Below, in pieces: positions 24,669 through 32,420 of a stretch of 64,000 nucleotides of DNA; position 1 is the first letter of the stretch; each line of letters begins with the position of its first letter. The position numbers and the translations under genes were made by a program. The notes under the pieces are model-generated. The model was not told where the DNA came from. It worked only from the letters and a program-made list of their open reading frames with translations, and searched no databases. Location: positions 62,001 through 126,000 of the forward strand of contig NZ_JBDJAW010000012.1 of the NCBI RefSeq assembly GCF_039649665.1, given 5' to 3'. The stretch comes from Microbispora sp. ZYX-F-249. Lineage in GTDB: Bacteria > Actinomycetota > Actinomycetes > Streptosporangiales > Streptosporangiaceae.

Positions 24669-25427
24669 TCAGGCGTGCCGCGCCGCGTTCGCGTGGACGG
24701 CGTCGCGCACGTAGCCGCTCAGCCCTTCGGCGACCCGCTCGTAGTTGGCCGCGAAGCGCGGGTCGGTCACGTACATCTCCCCGAGACCCTTGTGGATCTC
24801 GTAGGTGCAGTCGTAGAACCAGCGGCTGATGTGCGCCCGGTGCCGCTCGGCCACGTCCATCGCCCGTTCGCCGTCCGCCGGGACCCCCGCGGCGAAGGCC
24901 GCGGCGAACGCCTCCAGCACCTCGCCGGCCTCCGCCGTGATGGCCCGCCAGTCGTCCTTGGTGTAGCGGGCCGTGCGGCGGCGGCTCTGCTCGAAGGCGT
25001 CCGTGCCGCCCCAGCGTTCCTCCGCCTCCTCGGCGTACCGGTCGGGGTCGAAATCGCCGAACACCTCGAACCGCTCCTCCGGTGTGAGGGAAATGCCCAT
25101 CTTCCTCGCCTCCATCGCGCGCTGGACCGCCGCCGCCATCTCCTCCAGCCGGCCGATCCTGCGGCGCAGCAGCTCGTGCTGGCGGCGCAGGTGGGTCAGC
25201 GGATCGGCGCCCGGATCGTCGAGGACGACGGCGATCTCCTCCAGGGAGAACCCGAGCTCCCGGTAGAACAGCACCTGCTGCAGCCGGTCGAGATCCGGCT
25301 CGGTGTAGCGGCGGTAGCCGGCCGCCGACCGCTCGCTGGGCGTCAGCAGCCCGATCTCGTCGTAGTGGTGCAGCGTCCGCACGGTCACCCCGGCGAAGCG
25401 GGCGACCTGGCCGACCGAGTAACCCAC
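24669..25427 (-). CDS. TipA-like MerR regulator with TipAS domain
   Basis: A 252-residue regulator. The MerR winged helix (YSVGQVARFAGVTVRTLHHY) and a coiled coil (LRRQHELLRRRIGRLEEMAA, about 90-110) are followed by a TipAS antibiotic-recognition domain (about 135-252, from WGGTDAFEQSRRRTARY). In TipA that domain traps thiopeptides; here the ligand is unknown. GTG 25427 has GGAGG just upstream. The promoter has the 19-bp MerR spacer, so it is autoregulated. It is divergent from the pectinesterase gene. Confidence 0.92.
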   Translation of the reverse strand: MGYSVGQVARFAGVTVRTLHHYDEIGLLTPSERSAAGYRRYTEPDLDRLQQVLFYRELGFSLEEIAVVLDDPGADPLTHLRRQHELLRRRIGRLEEMAAAVQRAMEARKMGISLTPEERFEVFGDFDPDRYAEEAEERWGGTDAFEQSRRRTARYTKDDWRAITAEAGEVLEAFAAAFAAGVPADGERAMDVAERHRAHISRWFYDCTYEIHKGLGEMYVTDPRFAANYERVAEGLSGYVRDAVHANAARHA

Positions 25428-25451
25428 GGGTCCTCCTCCCTTCCGGATCCG

Positions 25452-25498
25452 AGTCTGTGGCCTCACGCGGCGTGAGGGTCAAGCGGATCACGCGTGAT
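25452..25498 (-). promoter_or_regulatory. 19-bp-spacer MerR promoter with two palindromes
   Basis: The -35 TTGACC (25482-25477) and -10 CAGACT (25457-25452) are 19 bp apart. The spacer contains CTCACGC-G-GCGTGAG (25462-25476). A second palindrome with the same TCACGCGTGA theme, ATCACGCGTGAT (25487-25498), lies just upstream. Confidence 0.85.
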
Positions 25499-25590
25499 GA
25501 AACTTTCGATCCGGCGCACCCCGGCTGAACAGCGACGACAGGGCTACTTAGTTGGGACGATTGACATATTCCCGCATTTGATCCTACGGT
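25499..25590 (+). promoter_or_regulatory. Pectinesterase promoter with upstream GAAACTTTC box
   Basis: The -35 TTGACA (25561-25566) and -10 TACGGT (25585-25590) are 18 bp apart. GAAACTTTC at 25499-25507 matches the GAAANTTTC palindrome reported upstream of Streptomyces xylanase genes, suggesting control by plant cell wall sugars. Confidence 0.55.
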
Positions 25591-25674
25591 GCGGGGGCTC
25601 TCGTGCCGGGCCGGCGGCCGTACGGCGCGAGCAGCGCTCTTCGTCCATTCGGCGCGCGTACCGAAGGAGCGCAG

Positions 25675-27129
25675 ATGCACCTCACACCCCCCATCGCAAG
25701 CCCCCCGAGCCTCCGGCGTGCGGCACTGCGGGCCGCCGCGGTGGCGGCGCTGCCGCTGGCCGCCGTCACCTTGCACGCGGGTCCCGCGCAGGCGGCGGTC
25801 CCCGCGGCCGGCGGGACGTACCAGATCAGCGTCACCAAGAGCGGCATGTGCCTGGACGTCGTGTCCGGCTCCAAGAGCAACGGCGCGCTGCTGCAGCAGT
25901 GGGGCTGCTCCGGCGCCGCCTGGCAGCAGTTCACCCTCAGGTCGGCCGGGTCCGGCGTCTTCACGATTGTGAACGCTAACAGCGGCATGTGCCTCGACGT
26001 CCCGGGCGCCTCGACCGCCTCCGGCGTGCAGATCCAGCAGTGGAGCTGCGGCAACGGCCAGGCCAACCAGCAGTGGCGGCTGGCGGCCTCGGGAAGCGGC
26101 ACCTACCAGATCGTCAGCGTCGCCAGCGGACTCTGCCTGAGCGACAAGGGAGCCTCCACCACCTCCGGCGCCGCCGTCATCCAGGAGACCTGCACCGCCA
26201 ACACCAACAAGCAATGGCTGTTCACCCCGGCCGGCACGCAGGGCACGGCCACCGTGGCCGCCGACGGCACGGGCAAGTACCGCACCGTCCAGGCCGCGAT
26301 CGACGCGGTGCCCGCCAACAACGGCAGCCGCGTTGTCATCACCATCAAACCCGGCACCTACCGGGAGATCGTCACGATCCCGGCAAACAAGCCGTACGTC
26401 ACCCTCCAGGGCCTCGGCGGGTCGGCCAGGGACGTCGTGATCGTCAACAACCACTCCGCCGGCACCTACGGCACCTTCAACAGCGCCACCGCGTTCGTCA
26501 ACGGCCACGACGCCGCCCTCACCAACCTGACGGTCTCCAACGACTTCGACGAGAACACCGGCAGCAGCGGCCAGCAGGCCGTCGCGCTCAACCTCAACGC
26601 CGACCGGGCGGTCCTGTCCGGCGTACGGCTGCTCGGCGACCAGGACACGTTCCTGGTCAACGCGTCCGCCCGCGCCTACATGACCCGCTCCTACGTCGAG
26701 GGCACCGTCGACTTCATCTTCGGCGACGGCACCATCGTGATCGACGACTGCGACATCTACGAAAAGCGCAGCACCGGCGGGCCCATCACCGCCGCGCGGA
26801 CCGACGCCGCCAAGACCTACGGCTTCCTCATCTACAAATCGCGCATCACCGGCGCGACGAACAACACCACCCAGCTGGGCCGGCCCTGGGGCCCCAACGC
26901 CCAGGTGCTCTACCGGGAGTCCACCCTCAGCTCCACCATGAAAACCTCGCAGCCCTGGACCGACATGTCCGGCAACTCCTGGAAGAACGCCCGCTTCCTC
27001 GAATACCGGAACACCGGCGCCGGTGCCGGGGTGAACGCCAACCGGCCGCAGCTGAGCGACTCCCAGGCCGCGAACTACACCCCGCAGAAGTACCTGGCCG
27101 GAACCGACGGCTGGAACCCGGCCGGCTGA
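25675..27129 (+). CDS. Secreted pectinesterase with ricin-type lectin (CBM13) domain
   Basis: A 484-residue extracellular enzyme. Residues 1-41 are a signal peptide with an RR pair (SLRRAALRAAAVAALPLAAV). A beta-trefoil ricin-B lectin follows (about 48-185, three repeats with QQW, QWR and QWLF ends and CLD motifs). The C-terminal domain (about 190-484) is a CE8 pectin methylesterase with PGTYRE, QAVALN, QDTF (Gln323, Asp324), DFIFGDG (Asp346) and LGRPW (Arg403), so all catalytic residues are present. It removes methyl esters from pectin. AAGGAG precedes the ATG. The lectin N-terminal to the esterase may tether it to galactose- or xylose-rich polymers. Confidence 0.95.
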   Translation: MHLTPPIASPPSLRRAALRAAAVAALPLAAVTLHAGPAQAAVPAAGGTYQISVTKSGMCLDVVSGSKSNGALLQQWGCSGAAWQQFTLRSAGSGVFTIVNANSGMCLDVPGASTASGVQIQQWSCGNGQANQQWRLAASGSGTYQIVSVASGLCLSDKGASTTSGAAVIQETCTANTNKQWLFTPAGTQGTATVAADGTGKYRTVQAAIDAVPANNGSRVVITIKPGTYREIVTIPANKPYVTLQGLGGSARDVVIVNNHSAGTYGTFNSATAFVNGHDAALTNLTVSNDFDENTGSSGQQAVALNLNADRAVLSGVRLLGDQDTFLVNASARAYMTRSYVEGTVDFIFGDGTIVIDDCDIYEKRSTGGPITAARTDAAKTYGFLIYKSRITGATNNTTQLGRPWGPNAQVLYRESTLSSTMKTSQPWTDMSGNSWKNARFLEYRNTGAGAGVNANRPQLSDSQAANYTPQKYLAGTDGWNPAG

Positions 27130-27174
27130 ATCGACAGCCGCAAGGACACCTCACGGGGTAGAGGCCGGGAGCGC

Positions 27175-27205
27175 CGGACTCTCCCACAGCGGGAGGGGCC
27201 ATTCT
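27175..27205 (+). promoter_or_regulatory. 19-bp-spacer promoter of the GyrI-type MerR gene
   Basis: CGGACT (27175-27180) and CATTCT (27200-27205) are 19 bp apart, with CTCCC-ACAGC-GGGAG (27181-27195) in the spacer. GTG 27213 lies 7 bases after the -10, so translation is probably leaderless. Confidence 0.7.
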
Positions 27206-27212
27206 TGAGCAC

Positions 27213-28031
27213 GTGAACGACCTCCTGCCGATCGGGCAGTTCGCCCGCCTCACCCGGCTCAGCGTCAAGCAACTGCGCCACTACGCGGCACTCGGCCTGC
27301 TCGAACCCGCCTGGATCGACCCCGCGAGCGGATACCGCTACTACCGCACCGCCCAGGCCCGCGACGCGCTCGCCATCGGGCTGCTGCGCTCCCTCGACGT
27401 CCCCCTGCCCGTCGTCGCGGCCGTCCTGACCGCCGGCCGGGACGACGACGCGGACGCCGGGGGAGAGGCCGCCGGGGCCGCCGCGCTCACCAAGGTCAAA
27501 GAGGACCTGGAGGCCGAACTCGCCCGCCGCAAACGCGCACTCAAAACCCTCGAACGCGTCCTCGCCACCGGCCTGCCCGCCGCCGAGGCCACCGTCGTCA
27601 CCGAACCCCCGCGGCCCGCGATCGTCGTCCACGACCTGGCCACCACCCCCGAGGACATCGGCCGCGCCACCTCCGCCTGCGTCGCCCGCCTCCTGGCCGC
27701 CCCCATGACCGCCGCGCCCGCGCTCGTCGGGCTGTTCCCCCTCGACTACGGCGAGGCCGTCCCGGTCGCCGTCGCCCTCACCGGGCCGGACCTGCCGGAC
27801 GTGCCCGGCGCCCGGCCCGACATCCTGCCCGGAGGCGCCTTCGCCGCCGCCACCCACCTCGGCCCCTACGACCATGTCCCGCTCACCGCCCACGCCCTGC
27901 TCACCTGGTGCGCCGAACGCGGGCACGTCCCCACCGGCCCCCTCCGCGAGGTCTACGTCTCCGACCCCGCGACCACCCCGCCCGAGCGGCTGGTCACCCA
28001 CCTGATGATCCGGCTGGAGGACGAACCGTGA
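27213..28031 (+). CDS. MerR family regulator with GyrI-like ligand-binding domain
   Basis: A 272-residue BmrR-type regulator. The N-terminal MerR domain (LPIGQFARLTRLSVKQLRHY, then GYRYYRTAQARDA) is followed by a coiled coil (LTKVKEDLEAELARRKRALK, about 92-112). The C-terminal GyrI-like/effector-binding domain spans about 120-272, with PDILPGGAFAAATHLGPYDHV and LREVYVSDPATTPPERLVT. Such proteins sense hydrophobic cations or drugs. It has no adjacent target gene other than a possible 44-residue ORF whose GTG overlaps its stop. Confidence 0.92.
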   Translation: MNDLLPIGQFARLTRLSVKQLRHYAALGLLEPAWIDPASGYRYYRTAQARDALAIGLLRSLDVPLPVVAAVLTAGRDDDADAGGEAAGAAALTKVKEDLEAELARRKRALKTLERVLATGLPAAEATVVTEPPRPAIVVHDLATTPEDIGRATSACVARLLAAPMTAAPALVGLFPLDYGEAVPVAVALTGPDLPDVPGARPDILPGGAFAAATHLGPYDHVPLTAHALLTWCAERGHVPTGPLREVYVSDPATTPPERLVTHLMIRLEDEP

Positions 28032-28162
28032 ACCGGCACACCGCCGCACCCGCCCACGCCGGCCCGCATCACGAGATCCACCTCACGGCAGCCACGCGCA
28101 CCATCCCGCGCCGACCCGTACGCGCCCGCCCGAACCCCCGCTACGCGTCCGGCCCGGCCTGA
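28028..28162 (+). CDS. Possible 44-residue ORF coupled to the MerR gene
   Basis: GTG 28028 overlaps the MerR stop (GTGA). The product is a short His/Arg/Pro-rich peptide (HTAAPAHAGPHHEIHL and RTIPRRPVRARPNPRY) without a recognisable domain. Its last 22 bases overlap the convergent recombinase gene. Codon use is compatible with coding, but there is no other support. Confidence 0.22.
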   Translation: MNRHTAAPAHAGPHHEIHLTAATRTIPRRPVRARPNPRYASGPA

Positions 28163-29256
28163 CCGTCCCGCCCGGCCGGGCCGCGCCGGCGGCGCAGCAG
28201 CGGATGCGACCCCATCGCCACCTCCAGCTCCCCGGGCAGGTCGTCCCGGTAACGGCCGAGCGTCGACAGATCGCTGTGCCCCAGCACCCGCCGCACCGCG
28301 TCCATGTCCGTGCCGTCCGCCAGCAGATGCGTCGCCGTCGTGTGCCGCAGCCCGTGCGGCGTCACCGCCCGCCGCCGCCCGGGATCCACCTGCCGCTGCA
28401 CCCGGTCGATGACCGCCTGCACGTCACCCCGCGCCAGCCGCCTGCCCCGCCACGACAGCAGCAGCGCCTTCTCGCCGTCGCCGCCCGCCCGCACCGCCAG
28501 GTACGCCTCGAGCGCCGCCGCCACCGCATCGGGCAGCGGTACGTCGCGGGTCCGCCCGCCCTTGCCGAAGATGCGCCAGTAACGCACCCCGTCGTTGGTG
28601 TAGAAGTCCTCCACGTTGGCCCGCACCAGCTCCGACACCCGCGGCCCCAGCGTGGTCAGCAGCAGCACCACCAGCGCGTCCCGCACCTCCGTCCGCTGGT
28701 CGGCCCGCCGCCGGCGCCCTGCCGCCGGGCCCGCCGCCTCCACCGGCGGCGCGACGGGGGAGCCGGCCGCCTCGATCAGGCCCTCGGCCTGCTCCCGCGT
28801 CAGCGCCCGCCGCTCCGGCCGCAGCCCGCCCCGCTCCCGCGCCCGCACCGACGAGGCCGCCATCGGGTCCAGGTGCACCCAGCCCGCCGACGCCGCGTGC
28901 CGGAACAACGCCGACACCGACCGGCGGAACCTCGCCTGCGACGCCGCGCTCTGCCCTGTGTTCTTCCCGGGGCTCTTCCCCGTGCCTTTCCCCGTGTCCG
29001 TCCCCTCGGCGCCGCCCTTCCTGCGCTCGTCCGGCTTGCGCGCGAAGGCCAGCAGCACCGCGTCCACGTCCTCGCCGGTCAGGTCGTCCAGCACCCGGTC
29101 CGGCCCGGCCAGCCGTACGAACGTGGCCACGTCCCGCGCGTACACCTCGGCCGTGGCGGGCGACAACCCGCCCGTCACCGTCTTGGCCCGGACCAGCTCC
29201 ACGTAGCGGTCGGCGGCCTCCTGCACGGTCAGCCTGTTCACCTCTGCGGGCAGCAT
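28141..29256 (-). CDS. Tyrosine recombinase (XerC/D-like integrase)
   Basis: A 371-residue site-specific recombinase. The SAM-like DNA-binding domain is about 8-140, with a Gly/Lys/Thr-rich insert (EGTDTGKGTGKSPGKNTGQ) near residue 85. The catalytic domain carries Arg in LGPRVSELV, Lys in FGKGGRTRD, His-x-x-Arg in HGLRHTTATH, His in VLGHSD and Tyr in LGRYRDD, so it should be active. The downstream ATG 29256 is preferred to 29286. No phage, relaxase or excisionase gene, tRNA or att-like repeat adjoins it, so it is either a solitary chromosomal recombinase or a relic of an element. Confidence 0.9.
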   Translation of the reverse strand: MLPAEVNRLTVQEAADRYVELVRAKTVTGGLSPATAEVYARDVATFVRLAGPDRVLDDLTGEDVDAVLLAFARKPDERRKGGAEGTDTGKGTGKSPGKNTGQSAASQARFRRSVSALFRHAASAGWVHLDPMAASSVRARERGGLRPERRALTREQAEGLIEAAGSPVAPPVEAAGPAAGRRRRADQRTEVRDALVVLLLTTLGPRVSELVRANVEDFYTNDGVRYWRIFGKGGRTRDVPLPDAVAAALEAYLAVRAGGDGEKALLLSWRGRRLARGDVQAVIDRVQRQVDPGRRRAVTPHGLRHTTATHLLADGTDMDAVRRVLGHSDLSTLGRYRDDLPGELEVAMGSHPLLRRRRGPAGRDGQAGPDA

Positions 29257-29307
29257 GATCGACACCGTACCGACACGCACCGACAACGAACGCCGCGCGG
29301 TGGTCTC

Positions 29308-29775
29308 CTACGCCCCGCCGTCCCCCGCGTCGGCGACGTCGACCGCCTCGACGAACCGCTCGGCCTCCGCCTGGCCCATCCCCGTCTCACCGCGCACCAG
29401 GAACACCGCCTGCTCGCCGCGCCCCGCCGCCTTCAGCTCCCGCACCCGCGACGCCAGATCCGGCCGCGCGTGCCCCGGCGCCACCGGAAGCGGCCGTCCG
29501 GAGGCCAGGGCCTCGGCCAGGTCCTTGGCCTCCTTCAGCCCCAGCCCGGTCTGCTCGCGGATCAGCTTGATGGCCTCGATCTTCTTGCCCTCGGCGTACA
29601 GGTCCCGCACCCGGTGCTGCAGGTCGGCCGAGACCGGCGGCAGCAGCCCCGGACTGCGCCACGCGAGCGGCCCGGCGGGACGCGCACCGGCCCGAACGGC
29701 CGCGAGCGCCACACCGAGAAGCGCGATCACGATGACGAGGAGGACCATCCACTCGAACGGACCGATGTTGGGCAT
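29308..29775 (-). CDS. Membrane-anchored protein with two L7/L12 C-terminal-like repeats
   Basis: A 155-residue protein. One N-terminal transmembrane helix (FEWMVLLVIVIALLGVALAAV, about 6-26) is followed by two copies of the ribosomal L7/L12 C-terminal motif: KKIEAIKLIREQTGLGLKEA (about 64-83) and GRGEQAVFLVRGETGMGQAEA (about 123-143). The motif is widespread in actinobacterial membrane proteins of unknown role and may bind proteins. It sits between the recombinase and methyltransferase genes, all on the minus strand. Confidence 0.8.
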   Translation of the reverse strand: MPNIGPFEWMVLLVIVIALLGVALAAVRAGARPAGPLAWRSPGLLPPVSADLQHRVRDLYAEGKKIEAIKLIREQTGLGLKEAKDLAEALASGRPLPVAPGHARPDLASRVRELKAAGRGEQAVFLVRGETGMGQAEAERFVEAVDVADAGDGGA

Positions 29776-29821
29776 GGGGTGATCGTAAGCCTTGCCCCAC
29801 GGGACAGTCAGCCCTTCGGCA

Positions 29822-30772
29822 TCAGCCCACCCGCCGGGCGATGGTGATGCCGTCACGCACCGGCAGCATCACCGACTCGACCCGCTCGTCACGGGCGATC
29901 GTCTCGTTCAGGCGGCGTACGGCCAGCTGCGCGTCCCCCTGGAAGGCCGGGTCGAACACCCGCCCGCCCTGGAACACGTTGTCGACCACGACGAGGCCGC
30001 CCGGGCACAGCCGCGTGACCACCTCCTCGTAGTAGTCCGGATAGCTCACCTTGTCGGCGTCGATGAAGGCGAAACCGACGACCGGCTCGGCCGGGAGCGC
30101 GCGCAGCGTCTCCAGCGCCGGCGCGATCCGCAGGTCGATGCGGTCGGCCACGCCCGCCCGCTCCCAGTAGTTCCTGGCGATCGACGTCCACTCCGTGCTC
30201 ACGTCGCACGCCAGCAGCCGCCCGCCCGGCGGCAGCCCCCTGGCGATGCAGATCGAGGAGTAGCCGGTGAACACCCCCACCTCAACCGCCAGGCGGGCGC
30301 CCGACATCCGCGCCAGCATCGTCAGCAGGGCGCCCTCGTCGTGCGAGATCTGCATGCCGGCCGCGCCGCCCGTCTCCTCCCGCGTCCTGACGACCAGATC
30401 GCGCAGCACCTCGTCGGCGGGGGAGCAATGCGTCAGCAGGTAATCGTCCACGACGGGGGACACGTCCCACACCGCGTCACCCGCGAGCGGCGGCGACCAG
30501 TCGACCACGAGGTCCTCACCGGTCGCGAACCGCCGCAGGTGCCCGGTGACGACGTCCCGCACCCCGGCCAGCGCCTCCTCGCCGGCGGCCGTCGCGATCA
30601 TCTCGAACCCGCCCGCGCACGGCCGCAGCACGCACCGCCCCGGCCGCAGGTCGATCACCGCCCGGCCGTCGCCGCCGAGCACGGCCTCCGCGTCGTGACC
30701 CAGGTGCGCCACCAGCTGCCCGATGTAGCGGTCGGGCCGGTCGGTCATCACGTACGCCGTCGAATGAGGCAT
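29822..30772 (-). CDS. DUF2218 domain fused to O-methyltransferase
   Basis: A 316-residue two-domain protein. Residues 1-93 (TDRPDRYIGQLVAHLGHDAE, RCVLRP, VVTGHLRRFATGEDLVVDW) match DUF2218, normally a stand-alone protein of about 100 residues. Residues 105-316 are a class I, metal-dependent caffeoyl-CoA-type O-methyltransferase, with SAM motif VEVGVFTGYSS (163-173), FIDADK (236-241) and VVVDNVF as metal and substrate loops. The join is in frame with no sign of a frameshift. The acceptor is unknown. Confidence 0.88.
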   Translation of the reverse strand: MPHSTAYVMTDRPDRYIGQLVAHLGHDAEAVLGGDGRAVIDLRPGRCVLRPCAGGFEMIATAAGEEALAGVRDVVTGHLRRFATGEDLVVDWSPPLAGDAVWDVSPVVDDYLLTHCSPADEVLRDLVVRTREETGGAAGMQISHDEGALLTMLARMSGARLAVEVGVFTGYSSICIARGLPPGGRLLACDVSTEWTSIARNYWERAGVADRIDLRIAPALETLRALPAEPVVGFAFIDADKVSYPDYYEEVVTRLCPGGLVVVDNVFQGGRVFDPAFQGDAQLAVRRLNETIARDERVESVMLPVRDGITIARRVG

Positions 30773-30904
30773 CGGCTTTCCTCCAAGTGATCAAACGCCG
30801 AGAGACGTCGACGCTTCGGCCCGGCGATTCTGCTGGCCCTCGGACCGGGCCGTCAAAGCGTCGACGATCCTCGGCACTTCCTCGCGTGAACGACTGCTCT
30901 CGCT

Positions 30905-31825
30905 CTACCCCGCCGACATCCCCACCCCGCCGCCCGGCGCCTGCGGCGAAAGCGCCGCCACGAACACCCCCTCATGACGCGCCATGTGCGCGCTGTCGGT
31001 GAGATACAGCAGATCGTGCCCCTCCGCGACATGCGCGGCGAACGCCTCGTGACCCGCCCCCGCCTCCGCACGCATGTGGGCGACCAGATGGTCCAGCCGC
31101 GCCCGCGCGGTCTCCACCAGCGCCTCCCGGTCCGCCGCCCCGAGCCCGTAGGCGTCGGCGAACACCCGCAGCCGCCGCGCCTGCTCCTCCACACCGGGCG
31201 CGCTCTCGTCACGGCCGGGATCGTGCAACGGCACGAACCGGTAGGCGGCATAGGCCACGTCCCACACCCGCGGCCCCGGATGCGCGGTGTCGAAGTCGAT
31301 GAACGCCACCGGCCGCCCCTCCCGGAAGACGCAGTTGTACGGCGCCACGTCACCATGGCAGATCACCTCGGCCGGAACGCGCGGAGGAAAGTACCACCCG
31401 GCGGCGTCCGCGGGCGCGAAGCCCGCCGTCGCGTCGTGGTAGTCCCGCAGCAACGCCCCCACACCCGCCAGCGCCTCGTCCGTCATCGCGTACGCCGGCA
31501 GGGGATAGTCCGGCACCTCACCCGGGACGAAATCCAGCACCTCCCGGCCCGCGTCGTCACACCCGTACGCTCTCGGCGCCCCGGCGAACCCGGCCGCCGC
31601 CAGATGGTCCAGCAGCGCGTGCACCGCCGGCGTCCACCGGCGCGCGGGCCGGCGCACCGTGCCCCCCACCCGGACGACACGGTTGACACCACCCCCGGTC
31701 AGTTCCTCCTCGTCCGGCTCCGCAGAGCTCCCTCCGGCCGGACCGGCCGGCGCATTCTCCTTCGCGTACGGGAACGTCCCCTCCGGACCGTCGCCCTCAC
31801 GGTCGTGCCGATCATGCTCCGCCAT
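30905..31825 (-). CDS. Phosphotransferase (APH family)
   Basis: A 306-residue aminoglycoside-phosphotransferase-like kinase. The catalytic loop VICHGDVAPYNCVF (near 185) and the metal-binding VAFIDFDTAHPG (near 206) are intact. The first 50 residues are acidic and disordered (EHDRHDREGDGPEG, SSAEPDEEELTGG). The nucleotide lobe is short, as in many metabolite kinases of this superfamily, so real aminoglycoside resistance is not implied. It is divergent from the AAA kinase gene, 63 bp away. The ATG at 31825 is the first before the conserved acidic tail; upstream frame is antisense to the AAA gene. Confidence 0.88.
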   Translation of the reverse strand: MAEHDRHDREGDGPEGTFPYAKENAPAGPAGGSSAEPDEEELTGGGVNRVVRVGGTVRRPARRWTPAVHALLDHLAAAGFAGAPRAYGCDDAGREVLDFVPGEVPDYPLPAYAMTDEALAGVGALLRDYHDATAGFAPADAAGWYFPPRVPAEVICHGDVAPYNCVFREGRPVAFIDFDTAHPGPRVWDVAYAAYRFVPLHDPGRDESAPGVEEQARRLRVFADAYGLGAADREALVETARARLDHLVAHMRAEAGAGHEAFAAHVAEGHDLLYLTDSAHMARHEGVFVAALSPQAPGGGVGMSAG

Positions 31826-31888
31826 GCCGCGATCGTACGGAACCGGCGCGGGGACCGGAGGCGGGACAATACCGGGGGAGGAGGAGAC

Positions 31889-32389
31889 ATGACCCCCGGC
31901 GTGCGATCCGCGGCCGGCACGGGCCGGGAGGTCGCCGTGCTCGTCGGGCTGCAGGCGTCGGGCAAGTCCACCTTCTACCGGCAGCGCCTGGCGGCGACGC
32001 ACGCCCACGTCAGCAAGGACAACTGGCCCAACGCGCGCCACCGGCAGCGGCGCCAGCTGCGAGTGATCGCCGAGACGCTGGGGGAGGGGCGCGACGTGGC
32101 CGTGGACAACACCAACCCCGCTCCCGAGGAGTGGGGCCCGCTCGTCGTCACGGCCAAGGAGAACGGCGCCCGGGTGGTCGCCTACTGGTTCCCTCCCGAC
32201 CTCACCGCGTCCCTGGCCCGCAACGCCAGGCGAACCGGCCGCGAGCGGGTGCCCGACGTCGGCGTCCTCGCCACGGCCAGACGCCTCCGCCGTCCCCGGC
32301 TGTCGGACGGCTTCGACGCCGTCCACACGGTGACCTTCGACGGCCGGGGCGGCTTCACCGTACGCGAGGAGGACGAACCCGGCACGTGA
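31889..32389 (+). CDS. AAA family ATPase / polynucleotide-kinase-like P-loop kinase
   Basis: A 166-residue P-loop kinase. Walker A is GLQASGKSTFY (near 20-30), DNTNPAPEEW near 75 is the polynucleotide-kinase/zeta-like acceptor loop, and the lid is ARNARRTGRERVPD near 112. GGAGGAGA precedes the ATG directly. The compact form resembles the kinase domain of bacterial Pnkp-like proteins, but the substrate cannot be assigned. It is divergent from the APH-type gene and convergent with the haemoglobin fusion. Confidence 0.82.
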   Translation: MTPGVRSAAGTGREVAVLVGLQASGKSTFYRQRLAATHAHVSKDNWPNARHRQRRQLRVIAETLGEGRDVAVDNTNPAPEEWGPLVVTAKENGARVVAYWFPPDLTASLARNARRTGRERVPDVGVLATARRLRRPRLSDGFDAVHTVTFDGRGGFTVREEDEPGT

Positions 32390-32420
32390 ACGACCCACGC
32401 GCGGCGGGAACGGGGGCAGG

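Noticed and set aside
30905-31825. True aminoglycoside resistance gene
   Set aside because: Only the catalytic-loop motifs of the superfamily match; substrate residues cannot be assigned and metabolite kinases share them.
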